A stretch of 64,000 bases of DNA from Gammaproteobacteria bacterium (GTDB lineage: Bacteria > Pseudomonadota > Gammaproteobacteria > Pseudomonadales > Pseudohongiellaceae): NCBI GenBank assembly GCA_019654215.1, contig BPDI01000002.1, positions 84,007-148,006 on the forward strand, in the 5' to 3' direction. Position numbers and translations under genes: made by a program. Under the pieces are notes generated by a model. It was not told where the DNA came from. It worked only from the letters and a program-made list of their open reading frames with translations, and ran no database searches. Positions within the stretch are counted from its first letter, which is position 1, and the number at the start of each line of letters is the position of its first letter. Below, in pieces: positions 19,935-30,507 of this stretch.

Positions 19935-22020
19935 TCAGAAAGTATGGGAAAAACTTCTAGATAAAGTACCGACCCCGGTTAAGGACTATATCGGTATTTT
20001 GAAAGAGCGATTCCTCACCGCGAAAAAATCTACCCAATACGCCATCGGTAGCGCTGGAGTGTTGGTGCTCGCTTTGCTTTTAACTGTCTTTGGCGGCGAT
20101 GCCAACGTCGAATCCAGCATTACTTTTGAAGCCCGTCGCGGCGGCTTGGAAATCACTGTTCTGGAGGGTGGTTCTTTAGAAGCGCTGCAATCTCAAGAAA
20201 TTCGCTCCCGTATTAAGGGACGGGAAGGCGTCAAAATTCTAAATATTGTTGAAGAAGGATACCAGGTCACCCCAGAAGACGTAGATGCAGGATTAGTTCT
20301 TGTTGAGTTAGATAAAGCTGCATTAATCGATCAACAGCTCAATCAGGAAATCGCAGTAGAAACTGCAGAAGCAACTTACATTGAGCGTCGTGCCGAATAC
20401 GAAATCCAATTGAACGAAAATATGACGGCATTAAACGATGCGCGTCAGGAAATGCGTTTTGCTCGTTTAGAGTTTGAAAAGTTCCTCGGCGGTAATTTAG
20501 TCAGTGGCATTATTAGGCGACTCGAAATTGAAGAACGATTAGCAAAAGCTGAAGCTGAAGATTTGGAAGCAATGTCTCGGAGTTTACCTTCCAGTCGCAA
20601 CTCAATTGAAGAAATTGCCGAAGAACGTGCACCGCGACCAGCTTTCGATCCCACAGATTTAAATTCCATGCCACCACCTGTGCGAGAGCGTATTGAACAA
20701 ATGATGGCGGAAAACGGTGGCGAATTGCCACCTGAAATGTTGGAACGCATGCAACAGTTTGCCCAAAGTGGCTTTCCTAGAGGCGGCCCATTTGGTGGGC
20801 AGGGTCGAGGAAGAGGGAGCGGGGGAGCAGTTAGGGATGGGCCAGCTATCGCTGAAGAAGCACCTGAATTAAGACTGGAACTATTGGAACCAGAGCCACT
20901 AAATACAGAAGTCACCTTGCTCATGGACGATAGCTATATGGCGATTCGTGACCAGCTGGATTTCTCACAGTATGCAGACATGGAAGCCTTGGAAGACGGG
21001 GAAGCTAAGCAGGAACTTCGTCGCTTGCAAGATGAACTACAAGTTTCCCAGGAAGAATATTTGTTAGCGCAGGATCGCATCGAAGGTCAGCGCCGCCTAG
21101 AAGCTAGAGGGTTTATTACTCCAACTGAATTAGAAGCAGAGGAATTAAATCTTAGTAAGGCTCGTAATAAAGAAGCAGAAAAAGAAACTGCGCTTAGCCT
21201 TTATATTCAATACTCTTTCCCGAAAGACGCAGAAGAAAAGTTATCTGATTATGAAAACGCCATCATGGCCTATCAGCGTCAACTAAAAGAAAATATTGCG
21301 GAAAAGGCACAAGAAGAAGCGCGCTTTAGTTCGGCAGAGCGCAAATACAATCTGGAGCGAGTGAAACTTGCTGATGTTGAAGAACAAATCGACCTGGCAA
21401 CTATCGTTGCGGAGCGTCCCGGACTTGTTGTTTACGGCGCTGCCGATCAGAATCAAATGCGTTATCGTGGTAGTAGTTCTCAGGAAGCGATTCAGGAAGG
21501 TGCGACAGTAAGAGAGCGACAGGCTATTCTTACAATTCCTGATATGCGGGAAATGGCTGTTAAAACCAATATTCATGAATCTGCTGTACAAAGAGTAGGA
21601 GTAGGTCAATCGGTGAAAGTTTCCATCGATGCCTTTCCAGATGTGAGCCTTACCGGTGTGGTTACTAAAGTGGCGGTAGTTGCTGACTCAGCAAACGCAT
21701 TCATGAATCCTGATTTGAAAGTCTATCCAACAACTATCAAGATCCATGGTGTGCATGATTGGCTGCGCCCTGGTATGAGTGCCGAAGTGGAAATCCTGGT
21801 AGATCAGCTTTCTGACACAGTATACGTGCCTTTGCAGGCAGTTACCTATTGGGATGATAAGCGAGTTGTCTATGTCGATAACATCGGCAATCCCGAACGC
21901 AGGGAAGTGGAAACTGGAACCTTCTCAGATTCTTTTATAGAGATTAGGTCTGGTCTGCGGGAAGGCGAAAAAGTTTTATTATTGCCCCCTCAACAAAGCA
22001 TCATGGAAATTGGTGTTTAG
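19921..22020 (+). CDS. HlyD/MacA-like periplasmic adaptor (membrane fusion protein) with Gly/Pro-rich insert
   Basis: 699 residues, much longer than the ~370-450 usual for MacA. There is an inner-membrane anchor at about residues 40-58 (YAIGSAGVLVLALLLTVFGG), then a barrel-sandwich start (ITVLEGGSLEALQSQEIRS), a long coiled-coil hairpin, and the beta-barrel end (VKVSIDAFPDVSLTGVVTKVAVVADSAN, YVPLQAVTYWDDKRVVYV). Between the coils lies a segment of about 70 residues rich in Pro, Met and Gly (DLNSMPPPVRERIEQMM.. GGPFGGQGRGRGSGGAV) that I do not recognise in this family. It bridges the TolC-like channel and the MacB-like ABC pair. The frame is intact. Confidence 0.82.
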   Translation: MGPADQKVWEKLLDKVPTPVKDYIGILKERFLTAKKSTQYAIGSAGVLVLALLLTVFGGDANVESSITFEARRGGLEITVLEGGSLEALQSQEIRSRIKGREGVKILNIVEEGYQVTPEDVDAGLVLVELDKAALIDQQLNQEIAVETAEATYIERRAEYEIQLNENMTALNDARQEMRFARLEFEKFLGGNLVSGIIRRLEIEERLAKAEAEDLEAMSRSLPSSRNSIEEIAEERAPRPAFDPTDLNSMPPPVRERIEQMMAENGGELPPEMLERMQQFAQSGFPRGGPFGGQGRGRGSGGAVRDGPAIAEEAPELRLELLEPEPLNTEVTLLMDDSYMAIRDQLDFSQYADMEALEDGEAKQELRRLQDELQVSQEEYLLAQDRIEGQRRLEARGFITPTELEAEELNLSKARNKEAEKETALSLYIQYSFPKDAEEKLSDYENAIMAYQRQLKENIAEKAQEEARFSSAERKYNLERVKLADVEEQIDLATIVAERPGLVVYGAADQNQMRYRGSSSQEAIQEGATVRERQAILTIPDMREMAVKTNIHESAVQRVGVGQSVKVSIDAFPDVSLTGVVTKVAVVADSANAFMNPDLKVYPTTIKIHGVHDWLRPGMSAEVEILVDQLSDTVYVPLQAVTYWDDKRVVYVDNIGNPERREVETGTFSDSFIEIRSGLREGEKVLLLPPQQSIMEIGV

Positions 22021-22047
22021 CACTTTTATCTAGACACTCCGGTCAAT

Positions 22048-22785
22048 ATGACTACCCTCGACACAAGTTCAAATATCGGTGCAGTAGCGCCACCATCTTT
22101 GGCGGCTGGATCGATGGTTGCCAGCCTGAAAGAGATTACCAAAACTTATTACATGGGGACTCTCTCTGTAGAAGTCTTACACGGTATCTCGTTAGATTTT
22201 TACTCCGGAGACTACATCAGCATCATGGGTCCTTCCGGCTGCGGCAAGTCCACTTTGATGAACATCCTGGGCTGTCTCGACCAACCTACTTCCGGTAAAT
22301 ACTTACTCGGCAGTGAAGACACTTCAGAAATGGAAGACGATGAGTTGTCTACAATTCGTGGAGCACGACTGGGGTTTATTTTTCAGTCCTACAACTTAAT
22401 TCAACAGCTCGATGTTCTAGAAAATATTGAAATGCCTTTGTTCTATCAGGGCTATACCGAAGTAGAGAGTCATGAGATTGCCATGGGTCTCGCTACTCGA
22501 GTCGGTCTAGAAGATCGGGTGAATCATAAGCCCTTTGAATTATCCGGTGGCCAACAACAGCGCGTAGCGATTGCTCGCGCGCTTGCTGTAGATCCTTTGA
22601 TTATTCTAGCAGATGAGCCTACCGGTAACTTGGATTCGAAATCCGGTGCAGAAATTCTCAATTTGTTTGATGAATTACATGCTCAGGGTAAGACATTGCT
22701 ATTGGTGACTCACTCAGATGAGTTAGCAGAACGCTCCAAGCGTGAAATTAAATTAATGGATGGCAGAGTAGAAAGTGATGAATGA
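22048..22785 (+). CDS. MacB/LolD-type ABC transporter ATP-binding protein
   Basis: 245-residue ATPase. Walker A is GPSGCGKST, the signature [15 protein letters not shown], Walker [14 protein letters not shown], and the H-loop histidine is in [38 protein letters not shown] is typical of the MacB/LolD/FtsE class of ATPases that drive mechanotransmission exporters rather than translocating substrates through the membrane. The N-terminus has about 30 extra residues before the ABC domain ([21 protein letters not shown]). It lies 27 bases after the adaptor gene and overlaps the permease gene by 11 bases, so the operon is clear. Confidence 0.9.
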   Translation: MTTLDTSSNIGAVAPPSLAAGSMVASLKEITKTYYMGTLSVEVLHGISLDFYSGDYISIMGPSGCGKSTLMNILGCLDQPTSGKYLLGSEDTSEMEDDELSTIRGARLGFIFQSYNLIQQLDVLENIEMPLFYQGYTEVESHEIAMGLATRVGLEDRVNHKPFELSGGQQQRVAIARALAVDPLIILADEPTGNLDSKSGAEILNLFDELHAQGKTLLLVTHSDELAERSKREIKLMDGRVESDE

Positions 22786-24138
22786 TTTCACACTTGATGG
22801 GGTAGATAACCCAGCCGTTTTGTTAACTCGATCCAATGCGCGATCGAAGTTCACTATCACTCGTCTGAAAAAAATTACCCATGTCGGTGTAAAAAGTATT
22901 TTCTCTCACGGCTTACGTTCGATGTTGACGGTCTTGGGTATCGTAATTGGTGTTGCTGCCGTTATCGCAATGTTGGCAGTAAGCGAAGGTGCTAGCTTTG
23001 AGGCACAACAACAGTTTCGAGATCTCGGCGCCACCAATATCTTGTTAAAGAGTGTTAAACCTGCTGAAGTAGAAGAGAGCGCCCGACAAGGATTTGGGCC
23101 ACCTCAGGCTGTTGTCTATGGATTAACACAAGCGGATATCAAAACTATTCGGGATACCATTCCTGGTGTTTCAAATGTTATCGCTTCACGTATTGTGAAA
23201 AAGAATGTGTGGAATCTTGGCTTATCTACGAATACCGACGTAGTTGGTACTTCGGTGGATTATCCGAGCTCCCGTAACTACAACTTACGCGTTGGTCGTT
23301 TCTTTAGCCAAACAGAAGTGCGGGACCATTCCAACGTTGTAGTGTTAAGCGATGAAGTAGCCGACACATTATTCCCGATCGACAACCCGCTAGGTCAATC
23401 CATCAAGATCGATAGCGACTACTACAACATTGTTGGCATTATGGAGTCAGAAGGTTTTTCAAACCTGGGGCAGAACCAGGCAGGATCTCGAATTCAGCTC
23501 CCACCAGAATTTTTATTCCTTTTACTTCATCAAAGAGTCGTTTTGGCGAAACAACTACAAGGCAAACTGCCGGTGGTATGGAATCAGAAACCGTTGAACT
23601 GCATGAGGCAATTATTCAGATAAACGATCAGGAAACAGTTATTGAAGTAGGGGAAATAATTGACCAGATCTTACAACGACGTCACCGTGATGCAGACTAC
23701 TCCATCGAAATTCCCCTCGCGTTATTAAGACAAGCCGAGGCCAGTGCGCTCAGAGATCAGATAGTTGCTGGTGCCATCGCAGGAATCTCATTATTGGTTG
23801 GTGGTATTGGCATTATGAATATCATGCTGGCCAGCGTAACCGAGCGTACGCGAGAAATCGGAATTCGCCGTGCACTCGGTGCGAAGAAAAAAGACATCAT
23901 CGCTCAGTTCCTGATAGAAGCTGTTATTCTTTCCGGTGTAGGGGGTCTTATCGGTGTTGTCCTTGGCATTATCATTCCGTTTATCATTTCTACATTCTGG
24001 GGCATGACAACAATAGTTACGCCTATTGCGCCAATTCTAGCCTTCTCAATTTCTGCAATGATCGGAGTTATCTTTGGTATTTATCCGAGTATGCGGGCGG
24101 CAGATATGGATCCTGTCGAAGCATTAAGGCATGAATAA
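22775..24138 (+). CDS. MacB-like ABC transporter permease (frameshifted)
   Basis: Four-helix permease with a large periplasmic domain. The N-terminal ORF (22775..23623) has the first helix in SMLTVLGIVIGVAAVIAMLAVSEGA, the usual MacB start, and a periplasmic core (GATNILLKSVKP). At about 23490 the frame changes; the next frame gives NSAPTRIFIPFTSSKSRFGETTT and runs into ORF 23578..24138, with GIGIMNIMLASVTERTREIGIRRALGAKKKDI and two more helices, ending MDPVEALRHE. One single-base error suffices. Restored length ~454 residues. With the TolC-like, adaptor and ATPase genes it forms a complete MacAB-TolC-type exporter. Substrates of such systems include macrolides, siderophores, peptides and lipoproteins; the substrate here is unknown. 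Confidence 0.85.
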
Positions 24139-24237
24139 CATTTTAGATGACACTCCTGTTCGGTCCTTCGTTGCAGCTCGAGCAGTGCGCGAGTTTATTT
24201 TCAGTAACCCCTCCTCACCTCATCGAAGCTTTTAAGT

Positions 24238-25891
24238 ATGAATAAAAGTTTAGTCGTAGTTTTTATAACTTCATTTGTTACTTTATTAGCTACTGCTGCA
24301 GAAAATTCACGAACTTGGGAGCGCTACGACGAGAGTGCAGATCTCGCGCTTCTAGGTCAGCATGAAAACGAACGTATGCACTTTAAGTTGTTAAATTCGA
24401 AAGTGCTGGATAAGAATTTTTTGTGGGCTCCATTCGCAGATGATCTTGCAAATTTTTCAGAAGCAACCTACATAAGCATGAAGCCAATGATTCTGGATCG
24501 CTCTATTGGGGAGCTCCAGCAATCAGTTAGTTCAGGCGCTCTAACTTACGAACAGTTAGTTACTTTTTACATCTATCGCATTCGCGAAATTGAATCGGAT
24601 AATTCCCTATATCTAAATGGTGTAATCGCGCTAAACCCTGACGCCATTAATCGTGCACGTCGTCTGGATGAATTCCGACAGCTAGGAACCGCTGTTCTTG
24701 ACGACTCTATTTTTGGCATTCCCGTTTTACTAAAAGACAACATCAATGTCGCAGGCATGGCGACAACTGCAGGTGCCATAGCGCTACAAAATAACTTTGC
24801 GGATAACGCATTTATAACTGAACGTCTGCTGGAAAAAGGAGCAGTCATTATTGGTAAGGCGAATTTAAGTGAATGGGCCTACTTTTTCTGTAACGATTGC
24901 CCATCCGGCTACAGTGCTATGGGCGGTCAAACTTTAAATCCCTATGGTCGTTTTCAATTTGGTACTGGTGGTTCCAGCTCAGGCAGTGGCGCATCGACAG
25001 CGGCAAATTATGCAACTGTTGCGGTAGGATCAGAAACTTCCGGTTCGATTCTCTCTCCTTCCAGCGCTAACTCTTTGGTAGGTTTGAAACCCACAACCGG
25101 TTCCATCAGTCGGACTGGTGTAGTACCAATTTCGGCAAGTCTCGATACTACCGGGCCTATGACCCGATCGGTTGCCGATCTAGTTATCTTGTTTAATGCT
25201 ATGGCGGGATACGATTCAGCTGATACTGCAATGCCACTAATAAGTGCAGATATGCAATTAGTCTATCGTGAAGTAAGTTTGGCGGGTAAACGTTTAGGTG
25301 CGCAAGTTCGTTATGCCGATAATGAGCTTTATCAAAATGCTCTTATGCTTTTATCTGCGAATGAAGCATCAATAGTGGATGTTAATTTTGAAGCCCAAAG
25401 ACAACCTCAGTTCGGAGAATTTCTTGGAGTAGAAATGAAAAGAGACCTTGCCCTCTATTTAGAACAGCATGCGGGCGATGAGATCTTAATCGATTCTATT
25501 GCCAGTTTAAAAGTATTCAACGAACAGGATATGGATATACGTGCACCTTATGGTCAGGCGGAAATTGATATGATGGATGAGTTGAATTACAACGGGGCTG
25601 AAATCGAAGAACTGCGCGCAGAGATACAGGGCAATGCTAGATTTCAACTCGATAGGATATTCGAGGAATTAAATATCGATGTTTTGATTAGCGTAAACAA
25701 TCAGCAGGCTGGAATCGCAGCTCTAGCCAATTATCCTGCTTTAACCATACCCATGGGTTACGAAGAAGACGGTCGACCTATCTCGATTACTTTTATTGCC
25801 CCGTCTTTTCAAGAGCAGCTTTTTAAACGATGTAGGAGTGCAATTTGAGCGGTTGACAGAAGCACGTCAAACTCCTACCGATTATATGTAA
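24238..25891 (+). CDS. Exported amidase-signature family protein (C-terminal frameshift)
   Basis: Amidase of the GatA/amidase-signature family, with a signal peptide (SLVVVFITSFVTLLATAAEN), so it acts outside the cytoplasm. Catalytic elements are visible: the lysine in PVLLKDNINV, the Ser-rich loop TGGSSSGSGASTAA and the nucleophile region GSETSGSILSPSSANSLVGLKPT. The tracked ORF ends at 25848 with an unlikely tail (KRCRSAI); one base earlier the other frame reads LNDVGVQFERLTEARQTP and stops at 25891, the normal family end. Restored length ~550 residues. It follows the exporter operon after 100 bases on the same strand. The natural amide substrate is unknown; peptide amidase-like members exist. 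Confidence 0.85.
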
Positions 25892-26039
25892 CTTTCTGAA
25901 ATATTGAGTTCGTAGTGATTTGGCACAAACTCAACCATTAGATTATGAGAGTGGCGGTGACGGCAGTGATGGGGATGAGGCAGGATAGGTAAAAACGGTA
26001 ATAGAAAAAAGAATACGATGTGTCTAGTTTGTAGAAGTG

Positions 26040-26786
26040 CTACCAGTAGTTTTCAATTTTGATATGCCCTGGTGTTCGACGACGGTTTTTAGAGAAAACC
26101 CCTTTCTTTTAAGATTCCACTGCGTCTTTAACCATATCGGGGTTGCCGCATAACATGAAGTGAGATTTATTTACGTCGAGATTCAGTCCAACACTTTCTT
26201 CCCGCGATCCATCTTTAATTGTTATGGGAATTCTTCCAGTAATACTGCCTTCAACGACTTCGCGACTTACATAGGCCTGAAATAAGAAGCGATCACCGTA
26301 TTTTGTTTTAAGAGCTTCGACCATTTCTTGATAACGCAAATCGGCTAATGTTCGCACTGCATGAACTAGCACGATTTTCTTGAATCGCTGCCAGGGCTCT
26401 TCAGTGTTTAAGATTGAAAAAAATGGAGCTATTCCTGTTCCGGTTCCCAGCATCCACATCTCTTCACACTCAGGTATTTCTCTTAAAACAAAGAATCCAT
26501 TGGATTGTTGTTTTACCCAAACTTTATCCCCTGCTTCTAATTTAACCAGCGCGTTAGAAAGAATACCGTCGGTGGCGGTATAAAAGAAAAATTCCAATAG
26601 TTGGTCTTGTGGAGAACTCAGGTAGGAGTATGGGCGAGCGACTCTTTCACCATTCACATCAAGTGCAAGGCTAGTAAATTGACCAGCAGTGAAATCATCT
26701 ACATCGGCATCGATTTTCAAAGTAAACAGATTTTCTGTCCAATGAATATTTTCGACTATTGTTCCTTCTAACCACCGCGCCATCAA
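26040..26786 (-). CDS. fpr: Ferredoxin/flavodoxin-NADP+ reductase (C-terminal frameshifts)
   Basis: FAD enzyme that exchanges electrons between NADPH and ferredoxin or flavodoxin. It follows the E. coli Fpr pattern throughout: FTAGQFTSLALDVNGERVARPYSY (FAD site RxYS), NGFFVLREIPECEEMWMLGTGTGIAPFFSIL, KKIVLVHAVRTLADLRY and HFMLCGNPDMVKD. The tracked ORF stops at 26109; across two one-base shifts the tail reads LKERGF..KNRRRTPGHIKIENYW and stops at 26040, giving the normal ~248 residues and the expected final Tyr-Trp. That a housekeeping enzyme needs two corrections supports sequencing error as the cause of breaks. It is divergent from the symporter gene. Regulation (for example SoxR/FinR) cannot be read. 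Confidence 0.88.
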
Positions 26787-26930
26787 TCAGATCCACCTAC
26801 TCTTTGTTAAAGCTGGAAGTATGTTATGAATTTCTATAGTCTCCTAGCAAGTACAAAAGCATATATATAGGAATATACCAATTCGGATTTATCTTGATTT
26901 CTAATACTAAGAATTTGTTGGAACAACTTT

Positions 26931-28163
26931 ATGAGTAGTGGTTTGAAATAGCACTCTGGAAACGAATTCTAGGCGCCATGATTTTGGGCGTCATTGGGCG
27001 GTGTAATCTTTGGTGACGGAGTGACATCCATCGCATGGATCGGAGACCTCTTCATTCGACTGATTCGAATGGTGGTTGTGCCATTGGTTTTCGTAACGCT
27101 TGTTTCAGGTGTTATTTCTATGGGCGATCCAAGTAAGTTGGGGTCATTAGGTGCTCGAACCCTCGGTTTGTATTTGTTTACAACATTAGTGGCCATTACG
27201 ATTGGATTAACCCTTGCCGCAATCTTGCAGCCTGGAGTAGGCGTCGACCTTTCCGCAGTGGCACCAAGCGCAGTGCAAGAAGCAGTTCCTCTAAGCGAAC
27301 GCTTAATGGGCATCGTTCCGGAAAATCCAATTGCTGCTATGGCAGATGGCAATATTCTTGCCATTATCTTTTTTGCACTTCTAATTGGTGTAAGTCTTTT
27401 AACTATCGGTGAAACTGGTAAGCCTGTTGCGGATTTTATGGCCGCTGCTGCTGAAGCAATGTTGCGCATCACTCATTGGATCATGGAAGCCGCTCCATTC
27501 GGAGCATTTGCTTTAATTGCGCAACTAGCAGGAACTGCTGGTGTGGGTGCGTTGATTGATGTGCTCACTTTGGCATTAGCGGTAGTTATCGGTTGTGCGG
27601 CGCACATGATTTTCATGCACGGGTTTATCGTTATGCGGGTTTTGTTGAAGCTGTCCGGAATGAATTTTTTCCGTGGCGCTCGTGATGCCATGTTGATGGC
27701 TTTCTCTACATCATCCAGTTCTGCCACCTTGCCAATTTCAATGTCTTGTGCAGAAGAAAACCTAGGTGTGAAACCTGTGATTGCATCAACAGTATTGCCG
27801 CTGGGAGCAACTATTAATATGGATGGAACGGCATTGTATGTAGGCATTGTATCGGTGTTTGCAGCTCAGGCGTTCGGTATCGATTTAAGTCTCGCGGATT
27901 ATATTCTAATCGCTGGATCTACCACTCTTGTTTCAATTGGCACTGCAGCGGTTCCAGGAGCATCACTGTTTTTGATTTCAGCAGTGATGGACACGATAGG
28001 GATGTCCCCACAACAAAATGCAGCAGTGGTGGGATTTATTCTTGCATTCGATCGTCCGCTGGATATGTTGCGCACCAGCGTCAATGTTGGTGGTGATCTC
28101 TCGGTTTCAACAGCGGTTGCCAATTGGGAAGGAGAATTCGATAAGGAGATTTTCGACCGATAG
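26931..28163 (+). CDS. Dicarboxylate/amino acid:cation symporter (DAACS family), 5' frameshifts
   Basis: Sodium- or proton-coupled uptake carrier of the glutamate/C4-dicarboxylate (GltP/DctA) family. Family motifs are seen: RLIRMVVVPLVFVTLVSGV, AFSTSSSSATLPISMSCAEENLGV (serine-rich hairpin 1), VLPLGATINMDGTALY (NMDGT) and FILAFDRPLDMLRTSVNVGGD. About eight membrane helices. The track starts at 26994 within the first helix; upstream in other frames IALWKRILGAMILGV precedes it, and an ATG at 26931 (SSGLK..) is the likely native start, needing two one-base corrections. Restored length ~410 residues. Fpr lies divergently across about 145 bases. Substrate is uncertain between aspartate/glutamate and dicarboxylates. 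Confidence 0.85.
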
Positions 28164-28171
28164 CTCAAGTA

Positions 28172-29593
28172 CTAGAACGAGTAACTAATAGTTGTGCCAA
28201 TTCTTAAATCTTCGTCGAAGAAAATTAGTGGAGAATTACTATTGGAATTGATACTTATGACTTGAGCTTCGACTGTCCAGTTATCATCAATCGTATAGTT
28301 CACCGATAGCATGGCCAATAAAGAATCTCCTTCCAGATCCCCTTGTAGGGTCGAAGCTAAGGTAAGGTCATTGTTTAAGAAGATATTGCTATAGCGCACT
28401 AGCCAACTTCCGAAGACACCTTCGTTGACCAGCTGCTGCCCTGGCAAAAGACCTTTATCTTCGTCTAATACTTTTTGAGCTTGGATGCCTAGGCTCAAAC
28501 TTTGATCATTATCTGGAGCCCATTCAAAGCCGAATGAAGTACCGATTTGATCTTTCTCCAAATCTAAAGGTGAAGCAAGCGAAGAGATTCCCGGTAAATT
28601 AAAATTGTCTGCCAATACATTGTGACTAAAAGCCAAATCAAAATTCAGTAATAATCTCCCTATAGCCCTATTCGCGCTAAAACCTAGAAGAATGAAATCA
28701 TTTTTTTTTGCCAATGCGTCGCCGATATTGTTGATGGGGTCTTCATAACGCAATTGGTTCTCATACAAGTAGGCAGCCATAAAACTGATATCACTAAGAT
28801 CAAATGATTTGCGCCACTGAGTGCCAACCTCAAAAATCGCATCGCCATCGCGCTTATAGTCAGTTAAGTTAAATTGTGGTTCGAAAAAAAACGGGCTGCC
28901 TCGCACTGGTGCAGGATTAAACTCGGGGTAAAGATTAATAAAGCTAGACCAGTTGCTATCTTCACCGAAGTAATCCCATACCACCATCCATTGATTAAGA
29001 CGTGCATCTTCAATGTCGATGATGGTCATGTCCCGAAACTCGATGTGGTTGATGACATCCAACACCGAGTTTCCCACAGTTTCGCCCCACACCACAGTTT
29101 GTCTTCCAAACTTAAAGCTGTTTTGTTCGAAACTGCGTTGAAGAAAAAATTCGTTAACCCGGTATTCCGCATCAATCTTGCCGCCGTTGGCACGGTATTC
29201 ATAGTCCTCATTCCAGTAGGCCCTCGCCTGTCCACTAGCTTGTAGTAACCAGCCAGGCGCAAATGCATTTTGATAGCGGATATTTAGACCTAGCCGGTTG
29301 TTTTCCATTTCTGCTTTACGCGGAAACGAAAAACCTGGCAATGGTTCTACGGAATGGTTGTTGACTTGCCCGTAAAATTGTTGGCTGACGCGAACAGTAA
29401 AGCCTTCCAGCCAGGACTCTTCATTATTATTGGGTGATTCGTCAAAAATATTACCAAAGAGGTTGTCATCAAAAATGATTTCGTCGCTTAATAAATCTTC
29501 TCCTCCAAGATTGGGCTCTTCTTCCTGTTGAGATAGCGCAATTGGAGTGACGAATATCAGAATTAAGCCGGCCCTTTTGCAGAAGCGCGACAT
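28172..29593 (-). CDS. Outer membrane beta-barrel protein, DUF1302-like
   Basis: 473 residues with a signal peptide (CKRAGLILIFVTPIALSQQ), an acidic linker, then many alternating-residue beta strands ending in an aromatic C-terminal residue (DLRIGTTISYSF), as expected for an outer-membrane barrel. The segment FKFGRQTVVWGETVGNSVLDVINHIEFRD resembles the conserved GRQ..WGE..N..N..D stretch of DUF1302 proteins. It is the last gene in the operon RND transporter, LolA-like protein, barrel. I know this trio as a recurring set in which the barrel is the likely outer-membrane exit or receiver. The exact family is likely but not proven. Confidence 0.7.
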   Translation of the reverse strand: MSRFCKRAGLILIFVTPIALSQQEEEPNLGGEDLLSDEIIFDDNLFGNIFDESPNNNEESWLEGFTVRVSQQFYGQVNNHSVEPLPGFSFPRKAEMENNRLGLNIRYQNAFAPGWLLQASGQARAYWNEDYEYRANGGKIDAEYRVNEFFLQRSFEQNSFKFGRQTVVWGETVGNSVLDVINHIEFRDMTIIDIEDARLNQWMVVWDYFGEDSNWSSFINLYPEFNPAPVRGSPFFFEPQFNLTDYKRDGDAIFEVGTQWRKSFDLSDISFMAAYLYENQLRYEDPINNIGDALAKKNDFILLGFSANRAIGRLLLNFDLAFSHNVLADNFNLPGISSLASPLDLEKDQIGTSFGFEWAPDNDQSLSLGIQAQKVLDEDKGLLPGQQLVNEGVFGSWLVRYSNIFLNNDLTLASTLQGDLEGDSLLAMLSVNYTIDDNWTVEAQVISINSNSNSPLIFFDEDLRIGTTISYSF

Positions 29594-29613
29594 ATTAAAT
29601 TAGTAATTCCAGG

Positions 29614-30507
29614 TTAATTAAGTTGAGCTCGAAGATTTTCCAATTCGGTTTCTCTATACGCAGCATCAGTTAACGTGCGCTGAGTCAGAAATTCGTCTTG
29701 AATGTCTAAGTCTGTATAGATCTCTACAAATGCCATATTGGATAAACGATTAGTAACGAGGTTCATCATAGTTAATGAGCGCGCCATCCATATATCATTT
29801 ACGAGTTCCACTCTTGACGCCATTAGTCTTTTAACTTCTTTGCCATATTGATCGTACATTTCTGATCGTAGACCAACGTATCTTTCTTTATCTATGTAGT
29901 GCACCTGACGCGAATAACGAGTCTTCCTTGCTCTCTCTTCGTTTGGAATCATTTCTATTTTCCAAACATCCCGCCCGGCTGTTGTAGTCTCTTCGAGAAT
30001 ATTGATGGTATATTCTTCCAGCTTTCCCGTTTCGGTGTCTTCGGTTGTGAATTCAGAGCCAAATAATGATGCTGGTTCAGTTTCTTCATCTGAATCACCG
30101 CTTGCGATACGTTTAACTCTTCCAAGGGCAGAAAGGTATAGCCAGGTTTCATTGTCTCGCCCCGTTTCATCGTAGGCAAAGCTAAGCATACCGACTCCTC
30201 GCTCTGCAGCCGGCTCAATGGTAATTGTTACGCTCTTAGTATCCATCAGCTCTGGGCCATAATTTTTTGCGACAGATTCTAGAGACTTAACTCGAGGCCT
30301 TTCGGCGCAAGTTATGCGTCCATCCGTCACGCCGAATTTGCAGCTAGATAGCTGCATCCTATTAAATGATGAATCATTGCTTGCACGCTGTGCGTCATCG
30401 ACTAATTTCATGATGTCAAAGCCATTGAGGTCTTGACCAAGGATATTGCCGGCGAAGGTTATTAGAAAGATTGACCCTGCCACCAGTTTAATTCCTCTTG
30501 ATATCAT
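29614..30507 (-). CDS. Periplasmic outer membrane lipoprotein-sorting (LolA-like) protein
   Basis: 297 residues with a signal peptide (VAGSIFLITFAGNILG). The core has the pattern of the LolA-fold proteins that accompany RND/MMPL transporters: FNRMQLSSCKF.., LSFAYDETGRDNETWLYLSALGRVKRIASGD, LFGSEFTTEDTE and DVWKIEMIPN. Such proteins are thought to carry a lipid or lipophilic cargo across the periplasm. Its ATG overlaps the stop of the RND gene by four bases, and the barrel gene follows after 20 bases, so the three form one operon. No specific cargo can be named. Confidence 0.8.
   Translation of the reverse strand: MISRGIKLVAGSIFLITFAGNILGQDLNGFDIMKLVDDAQRASNDSSFNRMQLSSCKFGVTDGRITCAERPRVKSLESVAKNYGPELMDTKSVTITIEPAAERGVGMLSFAYDETGRDNETWLYLSALGRVKRIASGDSDEETEPASLFGSEFTTEDTETGKLEEYTINILEETTTAGRDVWKIEMIPNEERARKTRYSRQVHYIDKERYVGLRSEMYDQYGKEVKRLMASRVELVNDIWMARSLTMMNLVTNRLSNMAFVEIYTDLDIQDEFLTQRTLTDAAYRETELENLRAQLN

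Noticed and set aside
20445-20924. Minus-strand Ser/Pro-rich ORF inside the adaptor gene
   Set aside because: Mirror of the Gly/Pro-rich adaptor insert; no SD or family match.
24139-24237. Short ORF between the MacB-like permease and the amidase
   Set aside because: Only ~30 codons, no SD and no hydrophobic or conserved pattern.
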